From NCBI GenBank assembly GCA_022564085.1, contig JADFMC010000086.1, positions 1 through 8,098 of the forward strand: 8,098 nucleotides of DNA, given 5' to 3'. Each line of letters opens with the position of its first letter. Positions within the stretch are counted from its first letter, which is position 1. Source of the stretch: Fidelibacterota bacterium. GTDB lineage: Bacteria; Fidelibacterota; Marinisomatia; SCGC-AAA003-L08; TS1B11. Under the pieces are notes generated by a model. That model was not told the DNA's origin. It did not search any database and saw only the letters and a list, made by a program, of their open reading frames with translations. The translations under genes were made by a program, and so were the position numbers. Of the stretch, positions 6,450 to 8,098 are shown in pieces.

Positions 6450-7424
6450 GTGAAAACTTCGATAGATCACGAAGAGGGCCGGCATACTCGGCTGGTTTTA
6501 CTGCTGGTGCTGCTGCTGGCGCAAGCTCCTCTTTGGGGCCAATGACCCCTTTGAAGCAATCCCACGCTCCCGGTCGGGAGTACCACCGAAGGTATCGCGC
6601 TAGGCAAAGGATCGCTATTGCTGGGCGCCGCCTACAATTTCGCTGCCCTGAGTCCGCGGCAAGAGGGCGCCACCGCCATATCTGAGGAACACCTTGGCCG
6701 GACTCAGGTACACCGAATATCGCTGTTTGGCCTCTATGGGCTGCATCCGCGCCTTAACGCCTTGATCACACTGCCCTTTATACACTGGCGACAGGAAGCC
6801 GATGAGCCCGATGTTCACCACAGTAGGAAGTCGGTGCTGGGATTACGAGACCTTCAAGTTGGGTTGCGATGGGTGCTATCAAACGCCCAGTTCGGACCCG
6901 GTCAGCGCCTATTTATCGGGGCCAATCTGGCTTTGCCCACCGCCCCTACTTACGAGTTTAATCCTTTCGGTGGAGCCGCTGATTCGATTGATCATCACCA
7001 TTTCGTCCTGGGCACGGGCACCACGACAGTCACTTTTTACGGTGAATGGTGGTACCGTTCCGAGTTCCCGTGGGTGACCGGACTGGTGGCCCGCTTCCGG
7101 CCGCGCCTCTTTACGAGCCGTAAGGGATTTCAGCCCGGCTCGCGGCTGGAGGTAGACTTTCATGCTATCGGTCACTCCTACCGGCTGTGGCGGGCTTTCC
7201 CTTATCTGACGTTAAACTTCCGCCGGGAAATAGAGGACTACTGGGACGGATCGCCGGCCCCCAACTCAGGGGGGTTGTTCATTGAGGCTAGCGCCGGACT
7301 GGACTTTGAACTGACTGAATCCGTTTCCGCCGTGTTCAGATTCAGAGGCCCAATTTGGACTAAGGTTGAGGGCGGCCAGCAAATCTCCCGCGGCCTGGAA
7401 CTGGCCCTGCGTACTATCAGGTGA
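6450..7424 (+). CDS. Outer-membrane beta-barrel-like protein with two in-frame UGA codons (predicted U-x-x-U selenoprotein)
   Basis: Read with two TGA codons decoded, this is a 324-residue secreted protein. GTG 6450 gives M-K-T-S then a signal peptide with core L-V-L-L-L-V-L-L-L-A-Q-A. Just after it comes G-Q-U32-P-L-U35-S-N-P-T-L-P-V-G, in the same frame as the long downstream ORF, which otherwise has no ATG or GTG start and no signal peptide. From about residue 50 alternating hydrophobic/aromatic strands (L-L-L-G-A-A-Y-N-F, L-I-T-L-P-F-I-H-W, L-F-I-G-A-N-L-A-L-P, F-P-Y-L-T-L-N-F-R) suggest an outer-membrane barrel of unknown cargo. Similar secreted barrels with cysteines near the mature N terminus exist, to my recollection, so U-x-x-U would replace C-x-x-C. 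A hairpin at 6567-6580 fits a SECIS. The gene starts 11 bases after the kinase stop. If the TGAs are true stops, it is a pseudogene or begins at a rare codon such as TTG 6618. Confidence 0.75.
6543..6554 (+). other. Paired in-frame UGA codons, U-P-L-U motif
   Basis: Codons TGA-CCC-CTT-TGA directly follow the predicted signal peptide. Two TGAs spaced exactly as a C-x-x-C redox or metal site, with no TAA or TAG in the frame from 6450 to the end, argue for selenocysteine rather than random decay. Confidence 0.7.
6567..6580 (+). promoter_or_regulatory. Predicted bacterial SECIS hairpin of the barrel protein gene
   Basis: Perfect 5-bp stem CUCCC / GGGAG with loop GGUC (6572-6575), extendable by a G-U pair (6566-6581). 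The loop begins 17 nt after the second UGA and 26 nt after the first, so one element lies in the accepted range for both. GGUC resembles the GGUCU apical loop of the E. coli fdhF SECIS. Confidence 0.7.
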
Positions 7425-7464
7425 GGAAACAATTTTGCTTCGACGGTATTAAAATACAGACACC

Positions 7465-8040
7465 ATGCCTAACCGCACTCAAAACCTTAATCGATGGATC
7501 GTCATAGTTGCCCTGGGACTGGTAGCAACGGGATTTGCCTCACCCGTGCCGGCTGCCAACCGGCCCATGGAGGATTCCGCCGAGCGCTCAGCGCTGCACA
7601 TCAAGCTGGTTAATGGTATCGACCTGGATGGTAATCAATTCCACGGCTCTTCCCTGGAAGGCAAGATAGTGCTGCTCGATTTCTGGGCTGTGTGGTGCGG
7701 GCCGTGCCTGGCTGCTTTCCCGGCCCTCAAGCGGCTCAGCCAGGACTTCAACGACCAAAACTTCGAGGTTATCGGCATCGCCTCATACTCCGGGACCCGC
7801 GCCGATGTGCAGGAGGTTGTGGAACAATACGGTGTGGGATACACTATCATTTTGGGAGAGATACCGTTGATCACGAAATTTGGAGTCATTGGGCTCCCAA
7901 CCTATTTCCTGATGGGTCGCGATGGTACAGTAGCCCATAAATATGTTGGTGAAGTCAAGGACCTATACGAGCGTATCTCAGCCGATATTGGTGAAATTCT
8001 CAATAGTGCCGGGCCCTTACCCGGCGCCGGTAACGAGTAG
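7465..8040 (+). CDS. TlpA/ResA-type periplasmic thioredoxin
   Basis: A 191-residue exported thioredoxin-fold protein of the TlpA/AhpC-TSA group. Residues 1 to about 31 form a signal peptide (W-I-V-I-V-A-L-G-L-V core, likely cleavage after P-A-A). The domain begins with L-D-G-N-Q-F-H-G-S-S-L-E-G-K-I-V-L-L-D-F-W, followed by the active site W77-C78-G-P-C81; the cis-proline is P145 in G-L-P-T-Y-F-L. These are the only cysteines, so it is a plain dithiol reductase/oxidase. Family members reduce periplasmic disulfides, for example in cytochrome c maturation. The gene follows the barrel protein by 40 bases on the same strand and precedes another gene by 9, so an operon is likely; it could reduce the neighbour's U-x-x-U centre, which is inference. 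The ribosome site at ATG 7465 is not obvious. Confidence 0.92.
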   Translation: MPNRTQNLNRWIVIVALGLVATGFASPVPAANRPMEDSAERSALHIKLVNGIDLDGNQFHGSSLEGKIVLLDFWAVWCGPCLAAFPALKRLSQDFNDQNFEVIGIASYSGTRADVQEVVEQYGVGYTIILGEIPLITKFGVIGLPTYFLMGRDGTVAHKYVGEVKDLYERISADIGEILNSAGPLPGAGNE

Positions 8041-8049
8041 GGGAACGAT

Positions 8050-8098
8050 ATGAAAAAAGGCAAGACAATCTTCCTCTGGACGGCCTGCCTGATAATGA
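8050..8098 (+). CDS. Start of an exported or membrane protein (3' truncated by window edge)
   Basis: Only 16 codons are visible: M-K-K-G-K-T-I-F-L-W-T-A-C-L-I-M, which looks like a signal peptide or first membrane helix. AGGGGA (8039-8044) gives a good ribosome site 5 bases before ATG 8050, overlapping the thioredoxin stop, so the two are probably co-translated. The function cannot be told. Confidence 0.6.
   Translation, partial: MKKGKTIFLWTACLIM

Noticed and set aside
1..8098. Alternative genetic code with TGA as a sense codon
   Set aside because: merR, merTP, the membrane protein, the kinase and the barrel gene all end at TGA in the expected place, so TGA is a normal stop here.

Overview
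This window carries an accessory heavy-metal (mercury) locus from a Gram-negative-type bacterium. All genes lie on the + strand, closely packed. The Gram-negative call rests on a predicted outer-membrane beta-barrel protein and several secreted or periplasmic proteins. I cannot name the taxon. TGA is the normal stop of five complete or 3'-complete genes here (merR, merTP, the membrane protein, the kinase, the barrel protein), so the genetic code is standard.

Layout. Positions 3-359 hold the 3' part of a mercury-type MerR regulator. It is followed by a MerT-MerP fusion transporter (414-1010), an organomercurial lyase MerB (about 1034-1753) and a mercuric-reductase/dihydrolipoamide-dehydrogenase-like flavoprotein (1807-3179). 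Next come a secreted, Met-rich DUF302 protein (3237-3725), a multi-pass membrane protein of unknown function (3736-4470), the internally deleted remnant of a CopZ-like zinc/[2Fe-2S] protein (4505-4722), a soluble PAS histidine kinase (4876-6438), an outer-membrane beta-barrel-like protein (6450-7424), a TlpA-type periplasmic thioredoxin (7465-8040) and the first 16 codons of another protein (8050 to the window end).

Most important observation: two genes appear to encode selenocysteine. (1) In the MerA-like protein the first cysteine of the redox-active CxxxxC motif is an in-frame TGA (1927-1929, G-G-T-U-V-N-E-G-C). A perfect 7-bp hairpin with loop GUU lies 32 nt downstream, as expected of a bacterial SECIS. 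(2) The barrel protein only acquires a start codon and signal peptide if two in-frame TGA codons (6543-6545 and 6552-6554) are read through. They form a U-P-L-U motif, a CxxC analogue, just after the signal peptide. They are followed by a hairpin with loop GGUC, 26 and 17 nt downstream. Ordinary gene calling would truncate both genes. The MerA-like gene also needs a one-base frame change near 2010-2040, which may be a real mutation, a sequencing error or recoding.

How it may work together: MerR senses Hg(II), MerTP captures and imports it, MerB splits C-Hg bonds, and the flavoprotein would handle the Hg(II) or a related dithiol using a Se/S centre. The barrel protein and the thioredoxin may form an envelope redox or metal-handling pair. 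These last roles are inference. No selA, selB, selC or selD gene is visible here, so the host genome must supply them for the selenoprotein reading to hold.
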